DNA of 64,000 nt, from contig OZ022260.1 of assembly GCA_963978905.1 (NCBI GenBank), forward strand, positions 8,049,725-8,113,724, in the 5' to 3' direction. Below are positions 46,709-57,152 of the stretch, piece by piece (within the stretch, counting starts at the first letter, position 1; each line of letters begins with the position of its first letter). The position numbers and the translations under genes were made by a program. The notes beneath the pieces were generated by a model that saw nothing but the letters and a program-made list of their open reading frames with translations, ran no database searches and was not told where the DNA came from. The DNA is from Trichostrongylus colubriformis. Its lineage: Eukaryota > Nematoda > Chromadorea > Rhabditida > Trichostrongylidae.

Positions 46709-47431
46709 CTAGCCTGATACAGTTATGCCGAGAACAAAGAAGTATTCTGGTGGTTTGATGTCGAGATCTGTGTACTCCAAGCTTTCAATAGCTACTAAAA
46801 AATAAAATCGCTGGTAAATAATTTCAGCGCAGTGGATATGGGGCCAGGCTGCATTCGAAATACCAACAAGACTGACTCTCAGTAATGCAAATCTAATCTT
46901 TTATCTATACCAGCTCGGCTGCCCAATAGCTTTAGCTTCAAGGAGCTTCAAGAATCAGAGCTTTAAGAAGGACAACCACGTGGTTTGATCATCAACCGGT
47001 CATTGGGTAAATCAAGAATGCAAGTGAATGCTTCTTTGAACCTGAAAGAGAGCAGAATGCATGGCGCACTCTGCCGATTTGATCACCTATTTCTGTTCCG
47101 TTCTGCCACTTCCAACATTTAAAGGCACACCACGCGATAATCACATTAGTGGCTTACTTTCTTGGGGTAAGTAGGTCCTTAGGTAGGTGCACAGGGTGCA
47201 CCCTTGTTGCGGCTTGATAGTGCATCCTCGCGGCGATGAGCGCGCTCTACCCGAGCCGAGTTGAGCCCTCAAAGCCGGATCACACCTGGCCTGAGACGAA
47301 CAAATTTCCAACGTGGCTTTTGCGTGGAGAAGGAAACTTGCGATAAGACAAGATAAGGCAATGATTTCAATAGTGAGAGCGGCTCCAACAAGGAAGAACA
47401 GGTGATATCGTAGCATTTTGCGCGATATCAT
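46709..47431 (-). CDS. Small membrane-anchored or secreted protein, three exons
   Basis: Exons: 47431-47286 (ATG; donor CCAG|GTGTGA), 47041-46980 (acceptor CTCTCTTTCAG; donor at 46979 or 46976, both phase 1) and 46794-46709 (acceptor TTTATTTTTTAG; stop TAG). Joined phases 2 and 1 match, giving about 97 residues. Residues about 11-36 (LFFLVGAALTIEIIALSCLI...) form one clear hydrophobic helix after a basic MISRKMLRYH, i.e. a signal anchor or signal peptide. The rest is soluble: FKEAFTCILDLPNDRLMIKP and IESLEYTDLDIKPPEYFFVL. A second Met at 47416 is an alternative start. No family is recognised. The first exon lies between inverted copies of a repeat end (47118 and 47612). See the 45924-46263 entry for a possible longer form. 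Confidence 0.6.
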
Positions 47432-47612
47432 CGAGGAAAAGCCCTTCTACAGTCTCCAATACTCGTACGGGGACTGAATACAGGGAGTTTTATTTTTGGT
47501 GGTTGTGAGGAGATTTTGGTTCTTTTTTTTTGACAAGTGGGCAGAGCAGGGTCTTTACGTCCTGTGATACGCGCGATAGCTCTCACAATTTATCGCGTGG
47601 TGTGCCTTTAAA
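47118..47612. repeat. Inverted repeat ends TTTAAAGGCACACCACGCGA around exon 1
   Basis: TTTAAAGGCACACCACGCGA starts at 47118 and its exact complement ends at 47612. The left 150 bp matches the repeat at 28398. The middle 47270-47500 is unlike that repeat and includes the membrane-protein exon 47286-47431. Either two repeat insertions flank the exon or one element carries it. Confidence 0.65.
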
Positions 47613-48766
47613 GAATGTGTTTCACAGCATAATTACTATCCATTGACACTTATCCACAAATGTTTCTAGACCATTCATTGTTTACAGAGATAGCTCTGCA
47701 GTAAAAAAAAAAGCTCAAAGGAACTGTCTAAGGTAATCCCATCCGACGCACAGGAACTGCTGGTCGCTGTCTTTCATGTAACCGAATGCTAAGCGGCCTA
47801 TCAAATGCGCGCCAGACAAACACAAGGTGCTGTCGGCGGCCAGACCAGAAGATGTTAGAGGTCAGTCATCCTGACAGGATTGGTGAGGTTTAAACTATCT
47901 CCACCTCGGTCATCTATTAGAAATGATTGATTAATTGGTGCTAATGAAACTTTTTGGGAGGTACTCCATTCATCTGAGACATATTCGGAATCGTCACAAA
48001 GTTCGTAAGTACATCAGACTTATACAAGAGATTGCGTAGCGCAGGTTTTTATTTCTTGGGAGGGGGGGGGGGGCAGAATAAGGAAGGCAGTCTGGCTATA
48101 AAATGATTTCGGAGAGATTTGGATTTTCAGCAGGATAAAACACAACAGATTCGAGAAGCCTGTGAAATTAGCAAGGATGCAACAGCACCTCTGACCCTTC
48201 TGAATACCATTTGAAGTTTGAATCTTCTAATAAAAAATACAGGAAACGCCCACGGGAATTCCATGGTTTCAATTACTCCGAAAAATCACAGTACCCTATA
48301 CAGCACGTGAACAGAAACACGAAAAGGATCGCAAAGTTTCCCTTGTTCTAAAGCGGACATCGAAAAATTTCCAGCGTGAAGAGAAGAAAGCAATTCGTTC
48401 AAATCCCCACCGAGCAACATTTAAACAGTCGTCGGCGCGCCGTTCGAATTATCGCATTCATGTTGACTTCTCTTTCTGAGTCCCTCACCACGTGACCGCC
48501 CCTGTTTCAACGAGAATCCTGTTATTCACGTGAAACTTGATATGTAATCCGTAGTACGCAAATACAACATAAATATGTGGGTGACAGAATAATTCTGAAA
48601 TGAAGTACTAATAGAGCACGCGTGTACAAAGTTCCAATGCAGCAAACTGCGGCAACTAGGCCAAATTCGGTTCACCCTAATAATCAAGGCAAAAAGTACC
48701 CAAAAAAACCCGGAGTCAGCAAAGAAACAAGGTGGAAGATGTACAAATGAATGTGGATTCGTAATA
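47613..48766. other. No supported gene
   Basis: Contains a G run near 48061-48072 and a fragment of the fold-back repeat at about 48535-48600 (CGCAAATACAACATAAATAT). Confidence 0.4.
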
Positions 48767-49572
48767 TTAGGTTGAACCATAATTTCTGTCCCACAATGGC
48801 AAAAAAATTCAAATTTTTTTTCTTTATTTGTGTCTAACTTCAGCCAACAAAGTATGTACCATTATAATCAACAATACATTGCCAGCGAATAGGGAGATAA
48901 TAGATGCTGCTTATAGAGGTCTGGGGATTTATGGTCGAAGAAAGTCTGGAGGTCGATTTTGAGATCATCGTCATCCTTGAGCTGTCGTTCGTCGAGGAAG
49001 TGGATCAGAGATCGGAGTAGGTGGTAGTTAGTTGGGGCCATGTTCGAAGATTAAGGTGGGTGGGGGAGCTTCGTCTAACCAAGGTCCTAGATCCTTCGAC
49101 AAGCCAACTTTGCCACATGTGGGCGAGCGTTGTCGTGGAGGAAGAAGTCTCGGTCCATTTTTCCGGTAGGTTTTGCGGCTAAGGTATCCAATTGCCTGCA
49201 GTAGAGGTCGGCAGTGACTGCCGTGTTGGATGGTTACAGTTCCACTTTTTTTTGAAATTTTTTTCCGTTCAATTTGAGTCGATCGAGCCATCGGGTTGCC
49301 TCCATATGAGAGACAGTACCTGGGCCCATCGACTGGTTGATTCGGTTAGTGGCCTTGCATGCTGGGGAACCGGGGCAGTGTTCGTGAATTTCGTACCTCT
49401 CGCGAAATGGCCGTAGATCCACTGCTAGTTGAAGCCATAGAGAATATGAATGTGTTAATCAGTAGTCCTTTTCACTCGCTTCACATACCCTCCACTACCA
49501 AATATTCCAGGAGCTTCCACAGTTTCCCCCACGAAAAATAAAAAGTGTGACAGAAATAATGGTTCACCCTAA
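48767..49572 (-). mobile_element. Internally deleted mariner with decayed transposase
   Basis: 806 bp, TA at 48765-48766 and 49573-49574. The ends TTAGGTTGAACCATAATTTC and GAAATAATGGTTCACCCTAA are inverted (about 27 bp). The minus strand keeps the mariner C-terminal half: HDNARPHVAKLACRR (about 49120-49090), LPHPPTLIFEHG in place of the usual PPYSPD block after a shift, MAPTNYHLLRSLIHFL and a frame to about 48860. Stops and frameshifts make it dead; full-length mariners are about 1.3 kb. The plus-strand ORFs at 49192-49541 are shadows. Confidence 0.88.
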
Positions 49573-49574
49573 TA

Positions 49575-49660
49575 AAATCCTCCAGGACCGTGGACGTCTG
49601 GAAAATCGCCTTATCGACGATCTATTTGACTTGAAAGAGTGCAGCGCTGAACAGTGAAAT
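49575..49660 (+). other. Short coding-like stretch beside the mariner
   Basis: One frame reads ILQDRGRLENRLIDDLFDLK then ECSAEQ and a stop. It abuts the mariner target site, so it may be an exon interrupted by the insertion, or chance. No splice site is clear. Confidence 0.2.
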
Positions 49661-50583
49661 CGACTGCAAGAGATAAGTGATAGGAAATCTGCATGCGATA
49701 ATCTGCACGGAGAGTGAGATTATCGAAATTGGAACGAAGGCGATACAGCATCAGATGGGACGGTGTTCTCAACGAGACCATTGTCCGACCTTTTCTGAGA
49801 CGGTACTCGAGCCTTTTTAGGTTTTCGGAACACTGCTTCAGTATCTCGATCGATTTTATCTAGTTCAAGAAAAACACGCGCGCGATGCACTGTTGATCAA
49901 AGTTCGCTCTGGATATTGTGAAGAGTACCAACTCGGAACTTGGAATTTCCGGAAAAAATTGAAGTGCAATACATCATTGGGTGTTGATGTTTTACTTTCT
50001 GGAATGTGCCGAGCCTCCTACTTCCATTCAGGATCACGGTGGCATTGGATGCGATTTGGCTACCTACATAATAAAACCTTGCAAGGGACACCCAATATAC
50101 AGTGCCTTGCATAATTATACAGCCACCTATAAATTGTCTAAAAACTTTGTTTACAAAAAGATTCGGAGAACCCTCTAGGTTAAAAGAGTCGCCAGAGTTG
50201 ACGTGCATTCGCGCACCCATACATTTTAGCCAAGAGGCATAGAAGATTCTTCTCTTAAATTGTTTTAAAAATGGCGCTTGTACCATTCTGCAAAATTATA
50301 CAGCCACTGAACAGATTGACGCATTCGTCAACCGAGAAACAACGAAAAAGAGAATATTGCTGATTTTGCGATCATTTGGTCCTCCATAGCTTGGAATAGC
50401 CACAAATCTAGATGACATAGGACCATATAAAGTTTTTCAGAATGTTTTTAGACCATATACTCCCACGCTTCGATGACGACGGCTTTAAACTCCCTGACTC
50501 CTTCCGTCGGTCCGAATTCATTTCCACATGAAACCCCAGATAATCTTCCATCAGGTAAAGATCGGAGCCGTTCGTTACGACAC
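49661..50583. other. No supported gene
   Basis: A 129-codon minus ORF (49897-50286) carries no recognisable motif. GGCTGTATAATTTTGCAGAA at about 50280-50300 and ATTATACAGCCACCTATAAA at 50115 are inverted, so an unrecognised transposon could be present. Confidence 0.3.
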
Positions 50584-51270
50584 GCTGAGTTTGGTATCAA
50601 AAAGACATCACACGTTTTACGAGCCGCTTACTATAGGGTCTATGAAATGACTACATAAATAGTAAAGTTTTAAATCCCCTTTTTGCGCCTGCATTCCAGT
50701 CCCATACAGAATTGCGGTGGCAGGTGAAAGCGGTTTCACCTATACTATAAATAGCGGAGGCAGATCACTGCTTTTGGTATACTCCCGTACGTTGCGATAC
50801 TATTTCACCTATTCCAGAAAGGATGGAAAGCTTGATTGGCCTAGGCGGGCTTTGGTGCGAGATTTGATCCCTCATCATTAGAGCACCACCTCTCACTACA
50901 CTTCTGCCCAAAACGGGACAAGCTGAGTTCGGTATCAAAGAGACATCACACGTTCTACGAGCTGCTTACTATAGGGTCTACGGAACGACTACTCAAATAA
51001 TAAGGTTTGTGGCGGTAATCAATCCCCTGTTGGGATGCGCCGTGCATTCCAGTTCTATACAGAATTGCGGTGGCAGATGAAAGCGGTTTCACCGATACTA
51101 TGAATAGCGGAGGCAGATCACTGCTTTTGGTATACTCCCATACGTTGCGATACTATTTCACCTATTCCAGAAAGGATGGAAAGCTTGATTGGCTCAGGCG
51201 GGTTCTGGTGTAAGATTTGATCCCTCATCATTAGAGCACCACCTCTCACTACACCTCTGCCCAAAACGAC
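50584..51270. repeat. Tandem duplication of about 348 bp including SINE-like copies 3 and 4
   Basis: The block starting GCTGAGTTTGGTATCAAAAA at 50584 recurs at 50932 (GCTGAGTTCGGTATCAAAGA). Both copies run through CCGCTTACTATAGGGTCTA-like flank into a family C element (50672-50906 and 51011-51255) ending CTGCCCAAAACG. Because unique-looking flank is duplicated with the element, this is a segmental tandem duplication rather than two insertions. Confidence 0.88.
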
Positions 51271-51404
51271 TACATGCCTCTGGAAAAGTTACCGTACATC
51301 TTTTTCACTACCGCAACCATAGGTGTGAAGCTGGGCTAAGAGGTTCCGAATCAATTAGATGGAGGGAAAGTGGAAAATTCATCGGAAAAGCAGAACATAT
51401 ACAG

Positions 51405-51624
51405 TCCCATCCAACCGGAATACGGTCTCTATCAAAGATTCCTTGACACAAACTTGACACGTTTACGTAATGAGATGCCATCACGTCTGGGTATGGGATT
51501 TGGATGCCTAAGCATCTCAGAAGTACTGAATGACGTCAAACGCTTCACATTCTTTCACAGACGTCGATCATCCCTCATGAACAGGGAACACGAGGCACTT
51601 CTTTCTATCGCATCGTTCATTTGA
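51405..51624 (+). CDS. Terminal exon, unidentified protein
   Basis: The acceptor CATATACAG precedes 51405 and the frame is open to TGA 51622-51624. It reads PIQPEYGLYQRFLDTNLTRL, RNEMPSRLGMGFGCLSISEV, LNDVKRFTFFHRRRSSLMNR and EHEALLSIASFI, well-composed protein. The same frame is open upstream to 51370. An overlapping open frame (to 51446, CEAGLRGSESIRWRESGKFI) comes from a CAACCATAG acceptor at about 51320 and may be the alternative. No signal peptide, membrane helix or known domain. Upstream exons were not found; the tandem duplication lies immediately 5'. Confidence 0.5.
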
Positions 51625-51865
51625 ATGAATTGTTCCCAAAAGAAAAAGTTTACTATGAATAGTAATTGTTAGTAGTGTGTAAGCACGAAAGTTAAGAGGA
51701 TGACTACGTAATCTTGCCAGAAACTCCATTCTTTCAATATTTCTGTACTTCCCAACAAAAAAAGTTTTCAATTGGAGCACCCATGGCTATGGCTACGGGC
51801 ATACCTGTAGCGTTCTAACCAGTGACGAGCTATTCTCGGTAGCGTGGCTATCCTTCCGACGAAAG

Positions 51866-52387
51866 CTACTTTTTTGATGAACCACTTGAGTGAGCCAGTT
51901 CAGAGTAGGTCACCTTGAGGTAATTATCATGACCGCAATTCTTTGAAGGGACAGTGGACGTGCACTTAAAATACGCGCTAATTGCCTTCTGTTTGGAAAA
52001 TGGAGTGTATAGAATAGTGGACAGTCTGAGCCTGTTTGGTATAAGCCATGCAACTACTCGGAATCGTAGAAGCTTTCGATAAGGTCTGTGACTCATGCAA
52101 TGACTTTCGAAGGCTAGCAGACGAGATCTCCTTCTATGAGGATAGAAGGCGAGTACTAGGCTAGGGCTGTAAAAACCGCTTGGTGAATATTGGGGTGGGC
52201 AGCGTGATATTAACGAAACCTCAAACATAACTTCACAACTTTGACGTGTCAAGAGCGGTACCTTATACACCACTAGCTCATAATAGCGCTGGGTATAGAC
52301 ATGCCAGACATGTATGGTCATGCTACTGACATCGCTGTCCCCCCAGGGTACATTGCGCTCAGAAAAATTACAATTAATGATTTTCAT
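51866..52387 (-). CDS. 173-codon ORF, doubtful
   Basis: The longest minus ORF in its neighbourhood. The stretch HRRRSRLLAFESHCMSHRPY faintly recalls the post-RT segment of nematode non-LTR retrotransposons, but no RT, endonuclease or zinc knuckle is visible. It lacks splice context. It may be a degraded retroelement tail or chance. Confidence 0.2.
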   Translation of the reverse strand: MKIINCNFSERNVPWGDSDVSSMTIHVWHVYTQRYYELVVYKVPLLTRQSCEVMFEVSLISRCPPQYSPSGFYSPSLVLAFYPHRRRSRLLAFESHCMSHRPYRKLLRFRVVAWLIPNRLRLSTILYTPFSKQKAISAYFKCTSTVPSKNCGHDNYLKVTYSELAHSSGSSKK

Positions 52388-52441
52388 CTGTTAGAACTGT
52401 TCCATGCATGAAAACATACATGTTTTATGAAGAAGTGGGCC

Positions 52442-52650
52442 GGGTGAGCATCGTTAGGACCGAATTTCGCAACGCTGTACGCGGCGCGATGTGTGCAAGC
52501 TAGAGAATTTGGTTGGGTCCTGAAACGACTGCAGTGTCTCATGTCTCATTACAGGGTAGGTCATGGCAATCGTTTCTGGACTCAACTATATACGCAGCAC
52601 TGCGTCGTGCATCGGGTGCAAAATCCTGTGCCGACGTTATAGTACACTCA
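52442..52650. mobile_element. Palindromic MITE, family B2 (copy 2)
   Basis: The left end GGGTGAGCATCGTTAGGACC and right end CGACGTTATAGTACACTC-type are inverted and decayed; inner arms GGTTGGGTCCTGAAACGACT and TCGTTTCTGGACTCAACT pair. Confidence 0.7.
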
Positions 52651-52699
52651 GATGAGCTGTATAATGAGTCTGTTCATTTGGAAACATTACCAGTATACT

Positions 52700-53422
52700 T
52701 CCCGTTGAGGTAATTCAGAAAAAGGTAATAAAATTTGGTAAATCGACCAATACAGGTTGTCTAAGTGGATTAAAACACAAGCCTAAAGCTGCTTGCAATC
52801 AATGTAGCGCAGAATCCTCCCAAACCCTCACCAATGAATAGGATCGAACGCTCGAAACTAAATTAACCTACCTCGATAGAATGTAGTGTCTTCAACGGAC
52901 CAAATTCTCAGGCCGTATTGCTGAGTGGGTAGTGAAAGCGCGCCGGTGGCGCAACGAGCTGGAATGGAGGAAAGTGAAACGACAGAAGAATCGTACGTGG
53001 AGCTACGCCGCCGCCCGACAACAGTAGAAGGGCTGCGGCGGGGTGAAGTTTCCGAACAGAGAGAGATGTGATCGGCGACGGGGACGGCCTAATTCAAACT
53101 CGACGACCCGGTGACCCGATTTTCCCCTTCTTAGATCGCTCACACACACACAAGACGAGACAATCAAATGAATCGCTGACCACGGGTCATTCACTGCTGT
53201 CACTAGTAGAGCACCGGGTGACGCTACAAAGACCTCATGACTTAATTTGTTAGAACTGGTTTTGAGAGTAAGCCATGCACTCTGTATTCCTACAAATGGA
53301 GTTGAGATCTCGTGCCTCTACAAAAGGGCCTGCTACACTAGCTATCCATTTGGTGGTCAGACAGCTTCGAGGACGAACCACCAAGACGACGTGATCGGTG
53401 TATCTTAGAGCTCATTTTCTAG
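52700..53422. other. No supported gene
   Basis: GC-rich patch at 52930-53110 without exon borders; CACACACACACA at 53144. Nothing recognisable. Confidence 0.35.
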
Positions 53423-53660
53423 GGGTGTGTGTCACTAGGACAGAAAATTCGCATTGCGGCTTGTGGCGTGCGACGCGATGCGTGCGAACTAAGGGTACAG
53501 AGGGTAGGTCGGTCCTACGGCGATTATCGTGTTTCACACTTTAGTTTAACTATGGGTGATGGTAGTCACATCGAGATTCTACCATATATGGCCTCCTTAG
53601 CTCGCACGCACCGCGTCGCAAGGCGCACGTAGTCGAGCGACATTTCTACCACAACGAGGC
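53423..53660. mobile_element. Palindromic MITE, family B2 (copy 3)
   Basis: The left end GGGTGTGTGTCACTAGGACA pairs loosely with the right end (CATTTCTACCACAACG). Inner TGTGGCGTGCGACGCGATGC pairs with GCACCGCGTCGCAAGGCGCA. It is older than the 31149 copy. Confidence 0.65.
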
Positions 53661-53704
53661 CAGGTCTAGCATCTTCCACCACTGACAACAGTGGTAATGA
53701 CCAT

Positions 53705-54160
53705 GTTAAACCGCCATTAAACTTCGCAGTTTTGCGATTCTGCGATTTTGCAAAGTCACACTTTCGCAGGCGATTCTGCGACTTTGAGGTTTCCATATTC
53801 CGCAACTTCGCACGCGGATTCGCGACATAGTATGCAGAACCGCATAATTGCAATATGACAGCGCCTTAATCGTGCAACCCTTGACGTAAGGCTGAGGTTG
53901 GCTAGCACCGATAGTGTGATTGCATGTATCGTCGTGCGCACCCTTACTTGGACGTGCTATTCCCCTCTGCTCGCGACTCTGGTTCGTTACCACACACGGG
54001 TCGGCATCGCACCACGAAGGATCATGCATCGCAGGGTATAAACGCAGCATGAGGTAAAGCCAAGAGGGAGGTGCTCAGTGAATCAGGACGCACGAGAAAG
54101 CTGAAAGTGCAGTTTGCGCGCAATATCTGAATTGGGCTCGACACGTTCACTAATCGACTG
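53705..54160. repeat. GCGATT-rich inverted repeat and a repeat shared with 56275-56500
   Basis: 53705-53870 carries repeated TTTGCGATTCTGCGATTTTG units between AAACCGCCATT and GACAGCGCCTTA ends. 53990-54160 (ATCATGCATCGCAGGGTATA, GGGCTCGACACGTTCAC) recurs inverted at 56275-56460. Confidence 0.65.
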
Positions 54161-54235
54161 GCCGAATATGCATCAATCTGTAGGTCTCTAGTACAGAGTT
54201 GAATCGAAGCACAAAGTTTCTGGCATTATTCACTC

Positions 54236-54430
54236 CCTTAAAGGAACCGGAAGGGGGTCCGAAACAAGAGAAACATACAAAGAAATGAGCATTTCGTAAC
54301 GAACGCAGAAGGTTAGAAGCGATAATCGGTGAAAAAACCCGAACTCAAAAGTGCATCGCTGCGGTGTGTATTCGCGCCTCATTCGCATCATCGCACTGGC
54401 GTTCCGAGTTGTCCGCTGTAGGAGACGGCC
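54236..54430. repeat. Repeat copy G2 (empty site for the 28999 MITE)
   Basis: Aligns with both flanks of the interrupted copy at 28905-29350 and carries a single AGAAGCGATAATCGG at 54315-54329. Confidence 0.8.
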
Positions 54431-54730
54431 GCGGGCCAACTTTAATTGTAGCACCTGACTCCCAGCGCAGTGGAGTGGCCATTCTCAACTACATTAACAT
54501 TCATGTAAGTACATCTAGAAACAATATAAGAAAGAACAAAGGAGAAGGTAAAAGGAATGAACAACTTTATAATGGAAACATCTTCTCTTGGCACCATGCC
54601 AAGGCGTCAAATTGGCGAGTTTTTGCAATGGCGGTCACTTGAACTCGTCCACACTACGTCTGTTCTACCGTAAGCCAAAATTACTCCCTTACGGTGTCTT
54701 TAAGCGGTATCTGCTACGCAATCTATTATA

Positions 54731-54957
54731 GTTCCATTCAGAATCCTGGTAACAGGTGAATGCCACTCAGCCTATACTGCTTGAGGAGGCCAGCCGATGT
54801 ATAAGTCAAAGCTTTTATCTCTTCAGGTGAGTGTGATACCAGTCTCCTACCTCGTAGTGATGAAAAGCTTGCTTGGCCTGGGATGGCACTTATGTGGAAT
54901 TCGATCCCCGCACCGTGCTAGTAGTAGTGCGCACCATCTGTCACTACACCACTTAAA
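54731..54957 (-). repeat. SINE-like family C, copy 5
   Basis: Read on the minus strand: GGTGTAGTGACAGATGGTGC head, B-box-like GGGGATCGAATTCC, then CCCAGGCCAAGCAAGC. The A and B boxes are best preserved here. No ORF. Confidence 0.6.
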
Positions 54958-54976
54958 TCCATACGGAGCTTATATA

Positions 54977-55676
54977 TTAGGTTGTCCCAAAAGTCCTGTA
55001 GGATTTTTCCAAAAAAAATCAATAACTCTTGTTTACTTTGAGGCAAGCCTAGGCGGTTCAGGAATATGGTAGAACGTTCTCTAAGCCTTCTAGTAAAATA
55101 TATCCAGATCCACCAGATTCCGTGGAGAGAGCTACAGTGCCCGTAGTCGATACCCACCCAACACGCGGTGTTAGCTGATATGAGTGGTCTTGCGGCACCA
55201 AAGCGTTGGAAGCTTGTACCCGCTTCCGTATACAGCCACTAGCTCCAGCAGATCGCCGTCGCTATTCGAGAAAAGCTCCTGAGAAGGTCCGCGGTCACCC
55301 TCCTCCATGACAACGCCCACGCATACGTCGCGAAGTGTACCCAGGCCAAGCTACAGGAGCCCGGCTGGGATGTGCTGGCCCACCCGCCATACTCTCCAGA
55401 CATTACATCTTCTGACTATCACCTTACCCATTCTCTTGAATCCTTTCTGGCCAAGAGAAAATTCGTTGATTATGACATGCTTGCAAAGGTGATCACTGAC
55501 TTTATCGACTCCCAGAACTCAGGGTTCCGGGAGGAGGGAATCAACGATTTACCTATGAGGTGGCAGAGTCTTATCAATAACAATGATGAATACGTTGTTG
55601 CCTAATTGTTGTTTGTTGGAAGAAAAAATAATAAAAAATGTCGAAAAAATCCTACAAGACTTTTGGGACAACCTAA
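54977..55676 (+). mobile_element. Internally deleted mariner (elegans-like)
   Basis: 700 bp, TA at 54975-54976 and 55677-55678. Ends TTAGGTTGTCCCAAAAGTCC and GACTTTTGGGACAACCTAA are near-perfect inverted repeats of about 32 bp. The plus-strand frame is open from about 55240 to 55605: REKLLRRSAVTLLHDNAHAY (second Asp), HPPYSPDITSSDYHL (third Asp, 34 residues on) and a tail to NNNDEYVVA. The N-terminal half, including the HTH and first Asp, is deleted. The remaining frame is intact, so it is recent, but it cannot be autonomous. Confidence 0.92.
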
Positions 55677-55679
55677 TAC

Positions 55680-56009
55680 ATCGTTTATGCCTGCTGATAT
55701 CGTTCTTACTGAAGACAAAGAAGAAAAAAAAACTAAAGAGAAGACAGGGATGGCCTAGTGGTTCGAGGCGCTAGCTCACCCTCATAAGCTTCATGCCATC
55801 AGTTAGTTACATCCATGATAAATCACGTTTTAAAGTATGACCATTCAATTGGTGGTTGGAGGCAAATAGCTCCTATTCACCCAATAAAATCCGTGAAGAT
55901 TTAGAGCAAGGAGTACTCCAGTAGAATCAATTCAGGAAGCACTTAATATACAAAACTAAACAAACATATCTGAGTTAGGCATGGAATTTATTGATTGGTA
56001 CGTGAACAG
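55680..56009. other. Spacer
   Basis: Contains GGGATGGCCTAGTGGTTCGA at about 55748, which looks like a tRNA A box, but no B box or cloverleaf follows. Confidence 0.4.
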
Positions 56010-56169
56010 AAGACATTATCGAGCAGCATCCGTCAAAGCAAAAGTGGAGGCAATTTCTCCCGAAAACTGGTAATAGTAATGACGCGACCAAATGAGCCGC
56101 AACTGGATTCTAGGGAGTATTTTACTTTGGAAATACGACGCAATTACCGCAAATCTCTCCGCTTTTGTG
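56010..56169 (+). CDS. Two possible internal exons, unidentified
   Basis: Exons 56010-56069 (acceptor CGTGAACAG, donor CTG|GTAATA; KTLSSSIRQSKSGGNFSRKL) and 56114-56169 (acceptor GGATTCTAG, donor GTAATG; GVFYFGNTTQLPQISPLL). The 44-nt intron is phase 0. A following open stretch from 56217 (ARKVTRDIRAGTGHWV) could be next but runs into a dispersed repeat at about 56275. The second exon is also open in another frame. No family is recognised. Confidence 0.35.
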
Positions 56170-56274
56170 GTAATGTAGCCCGCACTAATTCCAGCTGACT
56201 GATTCCTGATGAAAAGAAGCGCAGTGCCCGAAAAGTGACCCGGGATATCCGAGCTGGTACAGGCCACTGGGTTT

Positions 56275-56500
56275 GTGAACGTGTCGAGCCCAATTCAGAT
56301 ACTGCGCGCAAAATGCACTTCTTGCTTCCTCTTGCGGCCTGACTCACCCACCCATCTCTCTTGGCTTTGCCTCATACTGCGTTTATACCGTGCGATGCAT
56401 GATTATTCGTGGTGCGACGCACGACCAGTGAGTGGTAACAAACCAGCGTCGCATTAAGGGGGAATAGCACGTTTAAGTAAGAGAGCACGCGAAGATACAT
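56275..56500. repeat. Dispersed repeat, inverted relative to 53990-54160
   Basis: GTGAACGTGTCGAGCCCAAT, CTCATACTGCGTTTATACC and GATGCATGATTATTCGTGGT match the reverse complement of 53990-54160. The pair brackets 54.2-56.3 kb. Confidence 0.7.
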
Positions 56501-56557
56501 GCAATCGAACCATCGGTGTAAGCCATAACCTCAGCCTTACGTCAAGCTTAGCAAGGT

Positions 56558-56752
56558 TAGACCGCGTTCATACTTTGCGCCAACAGAGCTCGGCCGCACT
56601 TTGCGCCAGCAGAGCGTGCATGCAGCGAAGTAGAGTGGCACGGAGGAGGTGCAGAGACGACATAGGCAACAAGTCAGGGTGGCACACGCGGATACGCAGA
56701 GGCACGCAGCGGTGCCCTGCCGTTGGCAACGCAAAGTATGAACGCTGCTTTA
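56558..56752. repeat. Family D palindrome (copy 2)
   Basis: From GACCGCGTTCATACTTTGCG to CAAAGTATGAACGCTGCTTT. Same core order as 31528-31702. Confidence 0.75.
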
Positions 56753-57059
56753 GACCGCTGTCATTTCGCGATTATGCGATTCTGCATACTATAGAAATTG
56801 CGATTATACGGAAATACGAATCGTAAAATCTTCATTTCTCTGATTTTCCTGACTGAGCAGAACCTGTAAGTCGATACGTATCTAATCCCTTTTCGCACAC
56901 TCCACAATTCTGGATCCCCACAAAAACAAAATTTACAACTTTCTCGATCGATTCGTATCCTTACCATTTTCCGCAGATTTCGCAAAGCAGCAATTCCATC
57001 ACTATGAATGCTGTCTAGGAATTTGAATCTGCCGCTGTTTGATACAAATTAACACACAG

Positions 57060-57152
57060 TTGATTCCGGAGCGCTTGATAGGGCGTGGCCTACGGATTTG
57101 GGTGAGGGTGTATCAAACTCTCTCACCCCTCCACACACTCTCCAGCGCTCAT
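57060..57152. mobile_element. Family A MITE, truncated (copy 6)
   Basis: The left half only: CCGGAGCGCTTGATAGGGCG, GGCCTACGGATTTGGGTGAG and CTCTCACCCCTCCACACACT. The right arm is missing. Confidence 0.75.

Noticed and set aside
49897..50286. 129-codon minus ORF
   Set aside because: No catalytic motif, no homology that I can recognise and no splice signals.
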